A DNA stretch of 57,892 bases from positions 13,255 to 71,146 of the forward strand of contig JAGOHA010000001.1 of the NCBI GenBank assembly GCA_017996395.1. The letters are read 5' to 3'. This stretch comes from Acidobacteriota bacterium. GTDB taxonomy: Bacteria > Acidobacteriota > JAAYUB01. Positions 1-8,643 of this stretch are shown one piece after another (the stretch's first letter is position 1; each line of letters begins with the position of its first letter). A program made the position numbers and the translations under genes. The notes under the pieces were generated by a model. That model made no database searches. It saw nothing but the letters and a program-made list of their open reading frames with translations, and was not told the DNA's origin.

Positions 1-404
1 GTCAGGGTGGCCACGTGGACGATGCCGGTCGGCGTGCCCGAGGCCGTCTGCGTGTTCACCACGGTGACGAATCCGCGGGCGTTGGCACGGGGCAGATCGG
101 TGAAAACCAGGTCGCCGGCCGTGAAGGAGCCGCTGGTGCCCGCCTCGACAGAAATCAAAGTCAGCCGTGAGTTGTCGAAGGCAACCGGGATGGCGAATCC
201 GCCCAGCGCCGCCGCGGTGGATCCCGAGCCGGTGATCCCGGTCAAGTCCACGTACACGTCCACCTCGAACGTGCTGTTGATGGCGGGTGTCGCCGGGGTG
301 AGTTGGATGTGGACCTCGGCGTTGCCAGAAAACGGTCCGCCCTGGGCCGCCACGCCGGCACCGAGCGCGGCGAGGATCGTCAGAGTCAGCATAAATTTCT
401 TCAT
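1..404 (-). CDS. Secreted cohesin-like domain protein, 3' end outside the window
   Basis: Reading the minus strand from an ATG at 404 gives about 134 residues with no stop before the window edge, so the C-terminus is missing. Residues 1-20 form a signal peptide (KK, then a hydrophobic stretch ending GVAAQ). The rest is beta-rich and resembles a cohesin-type fold: an opening strand, a V-Y-V-D-L segment, then G-G-F-A-I-P-V-A-F-D and L-T-L-I-S-V, the usual cohesin pattern. A GAGG ribosome site lies about 8 bases before the ATG. Cohesins bind dockerins; a dockerin-like tail is present on the C25 protease at 39031-42744, but pairing is only inference. The long plus-strand frame over this stretch lacks a signal peptide or family match and is taken as a shadow. 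Confidence 0.7.
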   Translation of the reverse strand, partial: MKKFMLTLTILAALGAGVAAQGGPFSGNAEVHIQLTPATPAINSTFEVDVYVDLTGITGSGSTAAALGGFAIPVAFDNSRLTLISVEAGTSGSFTAGDLVFTDLPRANARGFVTVVNTQTASGTPTGIVHVATL

Positions 405-446
405 GGTGATACCCTCAACCTTGATCAATCAGAAACTAGTAAAAAC

Positions 447-455
447 ATGTTAGCA
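447..455 (-). promoter_or_regulatory. Extended -10 element before the cohesin-like gene
   Basis: On the minus strand this reads TGC-TAACAT, an extended -10 (TGn plus TAnnAT), about 43 bases upstream of the ATG. No good -35 is seen. The same TGTGCTA core recurs before other genes in the window. Confidence 0.4.
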
Positions 456-531
456 CAATAACTATCTTTTCGGAGCACATATTGATACCGCACGGGGCGG
501 TAGGGTTGCAATCCTTTTCGCTGCGGTCGTC

Positions 532-1122
532 TTATTTTTTCAGTTTGGCTGCAAACTTCACCTTGTTCTCGTCGCTGTCCACAGATACGGAGAACTCGAC
601 GTACCGGCACTTGTATTTTTTCCGGATCTCCTCGGTCCGGGTTTCGATCAGCTTCCGGAATTTGTCGAAGTCCATGTTCGGCGGATTGTCACCGACCCGG
701 CGATGGGCCTCGTTCAGAAAATCGAACATAGCCTGGAGCTGCTGGGGTTCGGCGGCGGGGTTGTCGGTGACGAGCACGAATTTATCGGGCGGGGTGGTTT
801 CCAGCGGCCGGGTGAGCCCGTGTTCGATCATGGCCTGCAGCTCTTCCTCGCTGCGCAGGATGCCCTTCTCCTCGCGCTCCTGGCCCTTCTTCCGCCAGAG
901 CTCGCGGTAGCTGCTGTAACGGGCGACCAGGGTCTGGAACTTGAATTTTTGTGCGAATGCGAACCGCTTCTCTTCGAGCAGACGCTGGATCATCGTATCC
1001 ACCGAGCTCTGAAGGTTGCGGGGCGGGGTCTTCTTCCCGCCGATGAGGAAGATGTCGTACTCGATTTTCAGCTGGCGGATCCGCCTTTCGAGTTCCGCCA
1101 ATTCTTCGTCCAGGGTTGGCAT
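532..1122 (-). CDS. Uncharacterised 196-aa charged protein
   Basis: The gene encodes a soluble, strongly charged protein of 196 residues without signal peptide or membrane segment. The N-terminus (E-E-L-A-E-L-E-R-R-I-R-Q-L-K-I-E-Y) is a predicted helix or coiled coil, followed by F-L-I-G-G-K-K-T-P-P and a second helical region with W-R-K-K. The C-terminal 60 residues alternate beta strands and lysines. The layout recalls the C-terminal region of the myxobacterial MXAN_5187 family, but I give no function. The ATG at 1122 was chosen because the protein-like composition starts there; the frame stays open far upstream only as antisense of sdhA. It lies divergent to the succinate dehydrogenase operon. 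Confidence 0.65.
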   Translation of the reverse strand: MPTLDEELAELERRIRQLKIEYDIFLIGGKKTPPRNLQSSVDTMIQRLLEEKRFAFAQKFKFQTLVARYSSYRELWRKKGQEREEKGILRSEEELQAMIEHGLTRPLETTPPDKFVLVTDNPAAEPQQLQAMFDFLNEAHRRVGDNPPNMDFDKFRKLIETRTEEIRKKYKCRYVEFSVSVDSDENKVKFAAKLKK

Positions 1123-1227
1123 AGCGTCGGATGGTCCCTCAGTGTCCAGCCAGAATCGTGTGGCCCGATTATAGCCGCTCACCTTCCGGTGCGCACCTGT
1201 TTTTTGATGAGTGAAAAGGGGAAGGCC

Positions 1228-1257
1228 TTGACTTGGCGCTGCTGTTCCACTTAAGAT
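1228..1257 (+). promoter_or_regulatory. Sigma-70-like promoter of the sdh/frd operon
   Basis: TTGACT at 1228-1233 and TAAGAT at 1252-1257 are separated by 18 bases and lie 30 bases upstream of the flavoprotein start codon. Position and hexamer match make this the likely operon promoter. Confidence 0.6.
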
Positions 1258-1287
1258 TCGAGAAAATCTCAACAAGGAAGGCGCGCG

Positions 1288-3006
1288 ATGGCTAGAACCA
1301 TTCGTCATGATCTGCTGATCTTGGGTTCGGGCCTGGCCGGGCTTCGGGCCGCGCTGGAGGCGTCCATCGTCACTCAGGGACGGTTGAACATCGGCCTGAT
1401 CTCCAAGGTGCAGTTGATGCGTTCCCACTCCGTGGCCGCCGAAGGCGGTACCGCCGCCGTGCTTCGGCCGGAGGAGGGCGACTCCCTGGAGCTGCACGCG
1501 TGGGATACGGTCAAGGGCTCCGACTTCCTGGCCGACCAGGATGCGGTCTTTCGTTTCGTGGAGATGATGCCGGCTGAAATCCAACTGCTGGACAAGTGGG
1601 GCATCCCGTGGTCCCGACGCCCCGATGGCCGGATCGCCCAGCGGCCGTTCGGTGGGCACTCCTTCAATCGGGCGGTTTACGCGGCGGACAAGACCGGTTT
1701 TTTCGAGATGCAGACCCTTTATGACACGCTGCTGAAGTACAACAATTTCAGCCGGTATGACGAGACGTTCGTCACTTCGATCCAGACAGCGGACGGCCGG
1801 TTCGCCGGATTGACGGCGATTGACATGACCACCGGCGAGCTGCTGGCCTTCCAGGGCAAAGCGCTCATCATCGCCACCGGCGGCACGGGACGGATGTTCG
1901 GATTCACCACATACGCCCACACCGTCACCGGCGACGGCATGGCGCTGGCTTTCAAGGCCGGCCTGCCCCTGAAGGACATGGAGTTTCTCCAGTTCCATCC
2001 GACCGGCCTGATCCCGTCGGGCATCCTGATGACCGAGGCCTGCCGGGGCGAAGGCGGCTACCTGGTGAACAGCGAGGGCGAGCGGTTCCTGAAACGGTAC
2101 GCGCCCGAGAAAATGGAATTGGCGCCGCGCGATCTGGTGTCTCGTTCCATCATCAAGGAACTGGAGGCCGGCAAGGGCTATCAGGGCCCCCGCGGCCTGG
2201 ATTACATTCACCTGGACTTGCGCCATCTCGGGGCTGAGCGGATCAAGGACCGCCTGCCGCTGATCCGCGAGATCTGCATGAAGTTCATCGGTGTTGACCC
2301 GACCGACGCGCCCATTCCCATCCGGCCGGTGGCGCACTACTCCATGGGCGGCATCCACACCGACATCGACGGCGCCACACCGACGCCCGGAATCTGGTCG
2401 GCGGGCGAAGCCGCCTGCGTGAGCATGCACGGCGCGAACCGTCTGGGCTCCAACTCCACGGCCGAGTGCCTGGTCTGGGGCAAGATCACCGGGACGTTGG
2501 CCGCAGCCTACTGCGCCAAGGAAGCGGCCTTTGCGGAGCTGAGCCAGGCCAGGGTGGCCGAAGAGGAGAAGCGGGTGTTCGTCGACCTGCTCGGCCGCGG
2601 CGGTGAGGAGAACATGTACGCCATCCGGGACGACCTGCGGAACCTCATGGACCTCAATATGGGTGTGTTCCGGACCGGCGAATCGATCCAGAAGGCCAAG
2701 GACGGCATCGCCGAGCTCAAGGCCCGCTTCGCCCGGTCGGGCATTGCCGACAAGCAGCGCGTGTACAACACCGACCTCCTGACGGCCCTGGAGATGGAGT
2801 ACCTGCTGATCTGCGCCGAAGCCGCCGTACACGGCGCGCTGGCGCGCCAGGAGTCGCGGGGCGGTCACGCCCGGCGCGACTTTGCGACGCGGGATGACGA
2901 GAACTTCCTGAAGCACACCATGGTTTACCAGGACGGCGATGGCATGCGCCTGGATTACATCCCGGTCACCATCACCCACTGGAAACCGGTGGAGCGGAAA
3001 TACTAG
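1288..3006 (+). CDS. sdhA: Fumarate reductase/succinate dehydrogenase flavoprotein subunit
   Basis: This 572-aa protein is the FAD subunit that interconverts succinate and fumarate. It has the N-terminal dinucleotide-binding motif G-S-G-L-A-G-L near residue 12, the S-H-S-V-A-A-E-G-G segment containing the histidine that carries covalent FAD, the H-P-T-G active-site segment, and the C-terminal [10 protein letters not shown] and G-A-N-R-L-G-S-N-S motifs typical of this family. Length is usual for SdhA/FrdA. It is the first gene of an A-C-D-B operon with 9-base gaps and shared GGAGG ribosome sites. Sequence alone does not show whether the enzyme works as dehydrogenase or fumarate reductase; the formate dehydrogenase elsewhere in the window would fit formate-to-fumarate respiration. 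Confidence 0.95.
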   Translation: MARTIRHDLLILGSGLAGLRAALEASIVTQGRLNIGLISKVQLMRSHSVAAEGGTAAVLRPEEGDSLELHAWDTVKGSDFLADQDAVFRFVEMMPAEIQLLDKWGIPWSRRPDGRIAQRPFGGHSFNRAVYAADKTGFFEMQTLYDTLLKYNNFSRYDETFVTSIQTADGRFAGLTAIDMTTGELLAFQGKALIIATGGTGRMFGFTTYAHTVTGDGMALAFKAGLPLKDMEFLQFHPTGLIPSGILMTEACRGEGGYLVNSEGERFLKRYAPEKMELAPRDLVSRSIIKELEAGKGYQGPRGLDYIHLDLRHLGAERIKDRLPLIREICMKFIGVDPTDAPIPIRPVAHYSMGGIHTDIDGATPTPGIWSAGEAACVSMHGANRLGSNSTAECLVWGKITGTLAAAYCAKEAAFAELSQARVAEEEKRVFVDLLGRGGEENMYAIRDDLRNLMDLNMGVFRTGESIQKAKDGIAELKARFARSGIADKQRVYNTDLLTALEMEYLLICAEAAVHGALARQESRGGHARRDFATRDDENFLKHTMVYQDGDGMRLDYIPVTITHWKPVERKY

Positions 3007-3015
3007 GAGGCCACC

Positions 3016-3447
3016 ATGGCAGCAAAGGACAACGATCTGGGGATCAGGGGCTGGGTCTATGCCGGGCGGTATAGCCTCCAGCGGTACGCGTACACCCTGC
3101 AGCGGATCACCGGGCTGGGCATCATCCTGTACCTGCTGATCCATCTCTACGTGACGGCCCAGAAAAACGCCGGCGAGGCGGCCTGGGCCGGCGCCATGGA
3201 TGCGGTGCGGCCCCTGCACATCGGCGAATACTTTCTCTTTCTCGCGATCATCATCCATGCCTGCAACGGCTTCCGCCTGGTCTGGGCGGAGTTCGGCCTC
3301 GGCCTCGGGCGCCCCATCAAAAACGTCTATCCGTATCAGACCTGCCTGGACCGCAACCGGGTGTTCTTCTACGCGATCCTGGCGGTGGTGTTCGTGCTGG
3401 CGGTCGTGGGAACGGCCGACTTCTTCAACCTGATCCGGGTGTTGTAG
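3016..3447 (+). CDS. sdhC: Succinate dehydrogenase/fumarate reductase membrane anchor C
   Basis: The 143-aa product is an integral membrane protein with three predicted helices: about residues 33-52, 73-95 and 117-138. Helix 1 carries the histidine in L-L-I-H-L-Y and helix 2 carries I-I-H-A-C-N-G, both plausible heme b ligands. The N-terminal R-Y-A-Y-T-L-Q-R-I-T-G-L motif is typical of Sdh cytochrome b subunits. It sits 9 bases after sdhA and 9 before the second anchor gene. It should hold the catalytic A/B subunits to the membrane and pass electrons to or from quinone. Family assignment rests on context plus these motifs. Confidence 0.85.
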   Translation: MAAKDNDLGIRGWVYAGRYSLQRYAYTLQRITGLGIILYLLIHLYVTAQKNAGEAAWAGAMDAVRPLHIGEYFLFLAIIIHACNGFRLVWAEFGLGLGRPIKNVYPYQTCLDRNRVFFYAILAVVFVLAVVGTADFFNLIRVL

Positions 3448-3456
3448 GAGGGCGCC

Positions 3457-3867
3457 ATGAAAGAATCACGACTCTGGTTCTGGCATCTGATTTCGGGCTT
3501 GGCCCTCATCCTGCTGCTGGGCGTTCACACGGTCATCCAGCATTTCGATTCCATCCTGACCTGGCTGGGCTTCATCCCCCAGGCCGCCTGGCAGTCGGGC
3601 GGCCATCTGGTGGGGTCGCTGAATTTCCAGCACGCCGTGCTGCCCCGGATGCAGTCCGTGTCCATGACCGCCGTCTATCTCCTGCTGGTGGTGTTCGGCC
3701 TGTTCCACGGGCTGTACGGGCTCCGGTCCATGATCTACGAGCTGAAGTTCTCCGCCAAGGCCAAACAGGTGGTGGGCGTGGTCATCCTCATCATCGGCAT
3801 CGCCGCCGCCGTGTACGGGGTGTACACGGTCCTGGCCGGTCACCTGAATCCGCCCCTGGGAGGTTGA
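3457..3867 (+). CDS. sdhD: Succinate dehydrogenase/fumarate reductase membrane anchor D
   Basis: This 136-aa membrane protein has three predicted helices (about residues 9-28, 66-88 and 105-127). W-H-L-I-S-G-L in helix 1 and the histidines in G-V-H-T-V-I-Q-H-F resemble small-anchor heme/quinone sites. It is between anchor C and the iron-sulfur gene, with a GGAGG ribosome site. Two separate anchors mean the complex is of the two-anchor type rather than the single five-helix cytochrome b type. Similarity alone would be weak; operon position carries the call. Confidence 0.8.
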   Translation: MKESRLWFWHLISGLALILLLGVHTVIQHFDSILTWLGFIPQAAWQSGGHLVGSLNFQHAVLPRMQSVSMTAVYLLLVVFGLFHGLYGLRSMIYELKFSAKAKQVVGVVILIIGIAAAVYGVYTVLAGHLNPPLGG

Positions 3868-3869
3868 GC

Positions 3870-4742
3870 ATGTGCAGCGATCCCAACAAGGTCATTGACG
3901 TCACCAAAGCCGTGCAGGACGTGATCCTCCGGATCTACCGCTGGGACAGCTCCGGCACCTGGGGCGAAGACGGCCGGCTGGTTGATTACCAGGTGCCGGT
4001 TCCGTCCGGGATGACCGTTCTCGACGCGCTGATCTGGATCAAGGCCAACCTGGACCATACCCTGTCGTGGCGGGCAGCGTGCCGGATGGGCGTGTGCGGT
4101 TCCTGCGGCATGTTCATTCACGGCAAGCCGCTGCTGGCCTGCCAGACTCAGGTTCTGAAGCTGCATGCCGATGTGATCGAGATCCGGCCGCTGCCCAACT
4201 ATCCCATCGTCAAGGATCTGGTCACCGACCAGAGCCGGATGATCGACGCGCACACCCGGATCAAACCGTACATCATCCGCACCGGGACGCCGCCGGAGGC
4301 CATCGCCGGCGAATTCCACCAGACCGAGGAGGAACTGGTCCGGTACCTTCAGTTCTCCTATTGCCTGAAGTGCGGGCTGTGCATGTCGGCGTGCCCGACG
4401 GTGGCGTCGTTGCAGGAGTTCCCGGGGCCGCAGCCGCTGGGCCAGGCGCTGCGGTACGTCTACGACACCCGCGACGAGGGGTTCGCCGAGCGGCTGAAGG
4501 AGATCGACAACAAGTTCGGCATTTTCCGCTGCCACTTCGCCGGTGCCTGCTCCGAGGCCTGTCCCAAGGGGATCGATCCGGCGTTCGCCATCCAGCTCCT
4601 GAAGAAGGAAATCGTGAAGCGCGCCATCATGGGCTGCCAGGCGCCGGAAAGCGCCGGCCTGATGCCGGTGCAGCAGGACAACGCGGTGAAGGCGCCGAAC
4701 GTCCCGGCCACGCCCGCGTTCACCGTGGAGCAGAAAAAATAA
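3870..4742 (+). CDS. sdhB: Succinate dehydrogenase/fumarate reductase iron-sulfur subunit
   Basis: The 290-aa protein relays electrons between the flavoprotein and the membrane anchors. Its N-terminal ferredoxin domain has the [2Fe-2S] motif C-R-M-G-V-C-G-S-C with a later cysteine in L-L-A-C-Q-T. The C-terminal half has C-L-K-C-G-L-C-M-S-A-C-P and a second group C-H-F-A-G-A-C-S-E-A-C-P-K-G for the [4Fe-4S] and [3Fe-4S] clusters. The start is ATG 3870, 6 bases after GGGAGG; an in-frame TTG at 3864 directly touches the ribosome site and is less likely. The C-terminal 40 residues are a proline/alanine-rich extension. Last gene of the operon, followed by a terminator. Confidence 0.93.
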   Translation: MCSDPNKVIDVTKAVQDVILRIYRWDSSGTWGEDGRLVDYQVPVPSGMTVLDALIWIKANLDHTLSWRAACRMGVCGSCGMFIHGKPLLACQTQVLKLHADVIEIRPLPNYPIVKDLVTDQSRMIDAHTRIKPYIIRTGTPPEAIAGEFHQTEEELVRYLQFSYCLKCGLCMSACPTVASLQEFPGPQPLGQALRYVYDTRDEGFAERLKEIDNKFGIFRCHFAGACSEACPKGIDPAFAIQLLKKEIVKRAIMGCQAPESAGLMPVQQDNAVKAPNVPATPAFTVEQKK

Positions 4743-4764
4743 ACCCGGCGCCAGCCGGGGCCGC

Positions 4765-4802
4765 CGGATGCCGGGGCAGAAGGCTCCGGCATCCGCCTTT
4801 TC
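4765..4802 (+). terminator. Rho-independent terminator of the sdh/frd operon
   Basis: A perfect 10-bp stem (4765-4774 with 4786-4795) with an 11-base loop is followed by CCTTTTCC. It lies 23 bases after the sdhB stop and separates it from the convergent TPR gene. Confidence 0.8.
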
Positions 4803-4826
4803 CTCCCCCGGGTTCTTCTCTTGCGT

Positions 4827-5708
4827 TTATTTGGTTCGGCGCTTCTCGACCTGCTGGCGGATGCGCGCCAGCTCGTCGCGGAACAGGTGGTTCTCCGGAA
4901 ACTCCCGGCTCAGCCCCTCCAGCAGCCGGATGGATTCGTCCGGCCGGTTTTCCCTCAGATAGACCACCGCGAGCAGGATCCGGGCGTAGGGACCGTAGTA
5001 ACGACCCTGGCTGGCGGTCAGCTTCAGCTGCTCGATCCCCCGCTGTTTGCTCCCCTTGACTCCGTCGTAGCGGATGAACCAGCGGATGAAGAAGGGGAGG
5101 TCGCCCACCACGTACTCCAGCGAGCCGAAGTTGAGGTAGGCGTCGTAGAAGGGCGGCGTCCGCGCCAGCAGCTTTTTCGCGTGCACCAGCATGGTGGGCG
5201 CCAGCCGCAGGCTCCGCCAGGTGCGCCGTTCCACCAGCGCGGCGTAATCGGTTTCGACGCCGGCGGCCATACACATGGCGAAGAGGGCGTCCACGTCGTC
5301 CGGGTCCGCCGTCAGCCGTTGACCGGCGATCTGGCGGCACCGCTCCAAGGTGGCGAACAGTTTGTTCCGAACAACCGGATCGGGCTCCAGCTTGCCGGTC
5401 CCGTCCACGAGGTTGTCATCGTTCAGGAAGAAGCGGGTTTCCAGAATCTTGAGCCGGTCCATCTCCATGAACAGGTAGGTTCCGGCCCGCACCGAGTACA
5501 CCAGGGGGTTGTCGGGCTGGGCTCGCTCGGCGTCGTAGAGAACGGCGAGGCTGCCCGCGAAGTCGAAATTGTACAGATGCCGGAACGCACGGTCGATCGG
5601 CGCATCGGGCGGTGCGACGGGATCCGGGCTTGCGGCCCGGACGGTTACGGCGCCCAGACACAGCAGCAGTGTCGTGGCCGTGAGGCAGCGGAGCCGTCGC
5701 CGGATCAT
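4827..5708 (-). CDS. Exported TPR-like protein of unknown function
   Basis: The 293-aa product begins M-I-R-R-R-L-R-C-L followed by a hydrophobic stretch ending V-R-A-A, a signal peptide. The mature part is helical with TPR-like units such as N-F-D-F-A-G-S-L-A-V-L-Y-D-A-E-R-A-Q-P and A-R-I-L-L-A-V-V-Y-L-R-E-N-R-P-D. The ATG at 5708 overlaps the TGA of the upstream membrane gene in an ATGA, which fixes the start and indicates translational coupling. The pair probably acts together at the cell envelope. No enzyme motif is seen. Confidence 0.75.
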   Translation of the reverse strand: MIRRRLRCLTATTLLLCLGAVTVRAASPDPVAPPDAPIDRAFRHLYNFDFAGSLAVLYDAERAQPDNPLVYSVRAGTYLFMEMDRLKILETRFFLNDDNLVDGTGKLEPDPVVRNKLFATLERCRQIAGQRLTADPDDVDALFAMCMAAGVETDYAALVERRTWRSLRLAPTMLVHAKKLLARTPPFYDAYLNFGSLEYVVGDLPFFIRWFIRYDGVKGSKQRGIEQLKLTASQGRYYGPYARILLAVVYLRENRPDESIRLLEGLSREFPENHLFRDELARIRQQVEKRRTK

Positions 5709-6097
5709 GCGTCGATCTCGCGGACGGTCAGGCGGCCGGAGCGCCATTTGGCGTAGATGAGGTTGGCCTGGCTCTTCTCGTACCACAACAGAGACCAGTC
5801 GCGGTACGTCAGTCCCTGCATCACCGATCCGACGAGGAACCCGCAGGTGAATGGGGTGGAAAGACACGCAAGATGGAGCATGACCAGCAGAACCGAACAG
5901 TAGAGCCAGTGATGCACGTGCAGATAGCGGGATCCGATCGGTAGCCGCAATGACCGCTCCAGCCGGTCGCCTTCATACCGTCCGGACACGGAGGTCCAGA
6001 ACAGAATCCCGGCGGCGAAAGCCGCCAGAAAGACGGTGAGAGGGGATGAACAGTGCAATGGAGCCAAGCCAAAGAAGATGTAAGGCGTCAGATTAAT
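5705..6097 (-). CDS. Small membrane protein coupled to the TPR gene
   Basis: The product has two or three predicted helices (around L-T-V-F-L-A-A-F-A-A-G-I-L-F-W and L-Y-C-S-V-L-L-V-M-L-H-L-A) and a conserved-looking Y-L-H-V-H-H-W-L-Y motif, then a cytosolic-looking tail rich in aromatic residues. I do not recognise the family. The start is unclear: no ATG or GTG lies in the right place. A strong AAGGAG ribosome site ends 7 bases before an ATT at 6097 (130 aa); otherwise translation starts at TTG 6067 (120 aa) without a ribosome site. Stop overlaps the start of the next gene by 4 bases. Confidence 0.6.
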   Translation of the reverse strand: MNLTPYIFFGLAPLHCSSPLTVFLAAFAAGILFWTSVSGRYEGDRLERSLRLPIGSRYLHVHHWLYCSVLLVMLHLACLSTPFTCGFLVGSVMQGLTYRDWSLLWYEKSQANLIYAKWRSGRLTVREIDA

Positions 6098-6206
6098 GAT
6101 CCTTCTCCTTCGGGGACAGTGGCAGGATAGACGAACGGTCGAGCCGAATCAAGAGATTCCTGCCAACGCGTACAGCAGATCTGGAGGCATGAGCAGGTCG
6201 TATCGC

Positions 6207-6228
6207 GGGCGGACGGTGCCGTCCGCCC
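6207..6228. repeat. Perfect inverted repeat before selA
   Basis: Ten bases (6207-6216) are exactly complementary to 6219-6228, with only 2 bases between them. It lies 14 bases upstream of the selA -10 element, in the -35 region. It could be an operator or the 3' hairpin of an upstream transcript; no T-run follows. Confidence 0.45.
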
Positions 6229-6241
6229 CTCCCGCTGCCTG

Positions 6242-6250
6242 TGCTACAAT
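6242..6250 (+). promoter_or_regulatory. Extended -10 promoter of selA
   Basis: TGC-TACAAT is an extended -10 element 38 bases before the selA ATG. No convincing -35 is present; the inverted repeat at 6207-6228 occupies that region. Confidence 0.5.
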
Positions 6251-6288
6251 TGGGACGGCATCCATTCCCCGCACGCCGAGGGTATCTG

Positions 6289-7728
6289 ATGAGCGAAAAT
6301 GCCTTGCTGTCGCTGCTTCCGGCGGTCGGCCGCCTCGTGCAGCTCCCCGAGATCGAACGCCTGCTGGCGGAGTACCGGCGGGAGACGGTCACCGGCTGGC
6401 TCACGGCGGCGTTGGCGGAGCTGCGGCAGGCCATCGGCGCCGGGCAGCTGCCGGAGGAGACCTCCCGGGAGGAGTTGGTGGCGCTGGTCCTGCGTCAAGT
6501 TGAGGGCAGGCGCCGGCACCTGGCGGGGCTGGGGATCCGCCGGGTGATCAACGCCACCGGCGTCATCATCCACACCAACCTGGGGCGCGCGCCCCTGCCC
6601 GCAGGCGTGCTGGCGGGCTTGCCGGAGGCGTTGGGCGGCTATGCGGACCTGGAGTACGACCTGGCCGCCGGCGCACGCGGCCACCGCGACACGGCGGTGG
6701 CCCGTCTGTGCCGCGAGCTGCTGCCGTGCGAGGATGCCACCGCGGTCAACAACAATGCCGGGGCGTTGTTGCTGATCCTCACCGCCCTGGCCCAGGGGGG
6801 TGAAGTGCTGGTCTCCCGGGGCGAGCTGGTGGAGATCGGCGGGTCGTTCCGCATTCCCGAGATCATGGCCATGAGCGGCGCCCGCCTGCGGGAGGTGGGC
6901 ACCACCAACCGGACGCGCGCCGCAGACTATGCGGCCGCGCTCGGCGGGGAGACGCGGCTCATCCTGCAGGTGCACCGGAGCAACTTTGAGATCGTCGGAT
7001 TCGCCGAGACGCCGGCGACCACCGAGCTGCTCGAATTGTCGAACCGCAGCGGCGTGCCCCTGGTGATGGACGCCGGCAGCGGCTACCTGTTCCCCCAACC
7101 GGGGATGCCCGCGACGGGCGAACCGGTGGTCGCGCCGCTGCTGGCCCAGGGGGTGCCGCTGGTATGCTTCAGCGGCGACAAGTTAATGGGGGGGCCGCAG
7201 GCCGGCCTGATTCTCGGCCGTGCGGACCTGGTGGGCCGCATCCGACGCCATCCCCTCATGCGCGCGCTGCGTTTGGACAAGGTGACCCTCTACCTCCTGG
7301 CCGAGACGCTGAAGCTCTATTTCCGGAACGACCCGGGGGCCGGATTTCCGCACTGGGCCATGATCACCGCCGACGCCGCCACGCTGCGCCGGCGCTGCCT
7401 GAGCCTGCGGCGCCGGCTGGTGCGGGCGGCGCCGGCCCTGGCCGGGGCGGTGACGGTCGCCGACGGGGAGTCCCTCATCGGTGGCGGCTCCACGCCCGGC
7501 CAGGTGATCCATGGGCCGTGCCTCTGCGTGCGCCTGCCGGCTGACCGGATCGGCGCCTGCGAACGACGCCTGCGAAGCTGGGATCCGCCGATCCTCGTGC
7601 GGACAGGCGCGGACCGCATCTGGGTGGATCCGCGAACGGTGCTGCGGGGGGAGGAGCCTGTGCTGATAGCCGCCCTGGCGGCTGCCGCGGTGAACGACGG
7701 GGGCAATCCACCCGAACGGAGTGTGTGA
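6289..7728 (+). CDS. selA: L-seryl-tRNA(Sec) selenium transferase
   Basis: SelA is the PLP enzyme that converts seryl-tRNA(Sec) to selenocysteyl-tRNA(Sec) with selenophosphate. The 479-aa product shows the family hallmarks: R-R-V-I-N-A-T-G-V-I-I-H-T-N-L-G-R-A-P near residue 85, N-N-N-A-G-A, and S-G-D-K-L-M-G-G-P-Q-A-G, in which Lys298 should bind PLP (equivalent to Lys295 of the E. coli protein). ATG 6289 is preferred over a GTG at 6241 because GAGG lies 7 bases upstream and homologs begin close to this point. Its presence supports the reading of the TGA in fdhA at 31715 as selenocysteine. selB, selC and selD are not in the window. Confidence 0.95.
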   Translation: MSENALLSLLPAVGRLVQLPEIERLLAEYRRETVTGWLTAALAELRQAIGAGQLPEETSREELVALVLRQVEGRRRHLAGLGIRRVINATGVIIHTNLGRAPLPAGVLAGLPEALGGYADLEYDLAAGARGHRDTAVARLCRELLPCEDATAVNNNAGALLLILTALAQGGEVLVSRGELVEIGGSFRIPEIMAMSGARLREVGTTNRTRAADYAAALGGETRLILQVHRSNFEIVGFAETPATTELLELSNRSGVPLVMDAGSGYLFPQPGMPATGEPVVAPLLAQGVPLVCFSGDKLMGGPQAGLILGRADLVGRIRRHPLMRALRLDKVTLYLLAETLKLYFRNDPGAGFPHWAMITADAATLRRRCLSLRRRLVRAAPALAGAVTVADGESLIGGGSTPGQVIHGPCLCVRLPADRIGACERRLRSWDPPILVRTGADRIWVDPRTVLRGEEPVLIAALAAAAVNDGGNPPERSV

Positions 7729-7731
7729 CCG

Positions 7732-8640
7732 GTGCCTGCCAGTGATTCCGACAGTCAACCCGGCCGGGCCGATGCCGACGGCGCGGATTCACCCGCGTCG
7801 GACGATTCGCCGGTGCAGGCCGCCCGGCGGATCGCCGCCCGGGTGCGCACGCTGGATCCGGCCGACGAGGCCTCGGCGCAGCGCTTTGCCGCGGACACCC
7901 TGGCGCGGCTGGCGGAGCTGGCCGATGCCGCCCCCCGGCTCCTGGACGCTTCGGGCCGCGATCCCGTGGGTGACAGTCTGGACCGTCTGGCCGGGCTCAT
8001 GGAGGCGCTCCGCCGGACCAAAATCCCCGCGGAGGGATGGGATCCGTTGCTGGGCCTGCCCCGCGAGGGACGCCCATCGCATCTCGCGGGGCGGGTTCTA
8101 CTGGAATTTCGCCGGCTGGGCGCCGCGCTGATTCACGCGCACGAGGCGTTGACGACAGACCGGGAGCGGCTGGGGGAGGAAAAGCGCCAGCTCGAAGCCC
8201 ATCGCCGGGCGTGCGACGGCTGTCAACAGGAACTCGATGACGCGCTGGCGGCGGGCGAGGCGGTGCGCGCCACCGCCATCGGGGGATTCGGGGTTGTGTT
8301 GGACCGGCGGTTGTTCGAGCTCCGCCATCACCACGCGCTGCTCACCCATCGCCGTGCCCTGTTGGCGGCGGCCGCCGCCAATCTGGATGAGCTGACCCGC
8401 CGGGTGGACGAGACGCAGGCCGCCACCCTGCCGCTGCTGCGAACCCAGCTGGTGGCGGCCGTGGGGTTGCTCCGGACACTGGCTGCCACGACTCCGGGAC
8501 GGCCGGCGGGGCGAGTTCGTCTGGACAAGCAGCTGGACCGCCTGGTGGCCGGTGCGGCCGCGGGCGGCGGGATCCGCGAGATCCAGCGGCTGTTCGCGAG
8601 GGTGTGCGGCCTGATCGACCGGACCGTCCGGTCCGAATGA
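7732..8640 (+). CDS. Uncharacterised helical protein encoded behind selA
   Basis: The 302-aa product begins with GTG only 3 bases after the selA stop, so the two are probably co-transcribed. The first 30 residues are acidic and Ser/Asp/Ala-rich. The remainder is helical, with a charged coiled-coil-like segment (T-T-D-R-E-R-L-G-E-E-K-R-Q-L-E-A-H, about residues 140-165) next to a C-D-G-C pair, and Ala/Leu/Arg-rich helices after it. There is no signal peptide, membrane segment or known catalytic motif. It is not SelB, which would carry a GTPase domain. Function unknown. Confidence 0.65.
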   Translation: MPASDSDSQPGRADADGADSPASDDSPVQAARRIAARVRTLDPADEASAQRFAADTLARLAELADAAPRLLDASGRDPVGDSLDRLAGLMEALRRTKIPAEGWDPLLGLPREGRPSHLAGRVLLEFRRLGAALIHAHEALTTDRERLGEEKRQLEAHRRACDGCQQELDDALAAGEAVRATAIGGFGVVLDRRLFELRHHHALLTHRRALLAAAAANLDELTRRVDETQAATLPLLRTQLVAAVGLLRTLAATTPGRPAGRVRLDKQLDRLVAGAAAGGGIREIQRLFARVCGLIDRTVRSE

Positions 8641-8643
8641 GCG

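Noticed and set aside
7..453. Plus-strand open frame at the window start
   Set aside because: The minus strand has a signal peptide, ribosome site and cohesin-like pattern; the plus frame has none.
532..3258. A 908-residue minus-strand frame covering the antisense of sdhA
   Set aside because: Only its last 196 residues read like protein. The rest is antisense to a clear flavoprotein gene, an effect of high GC third positions.
6207..6228. Inverted repeat before selA as a rho-independent terminator
   Set aside because: No T-run follows and no gene ends nearby in the plus direction.
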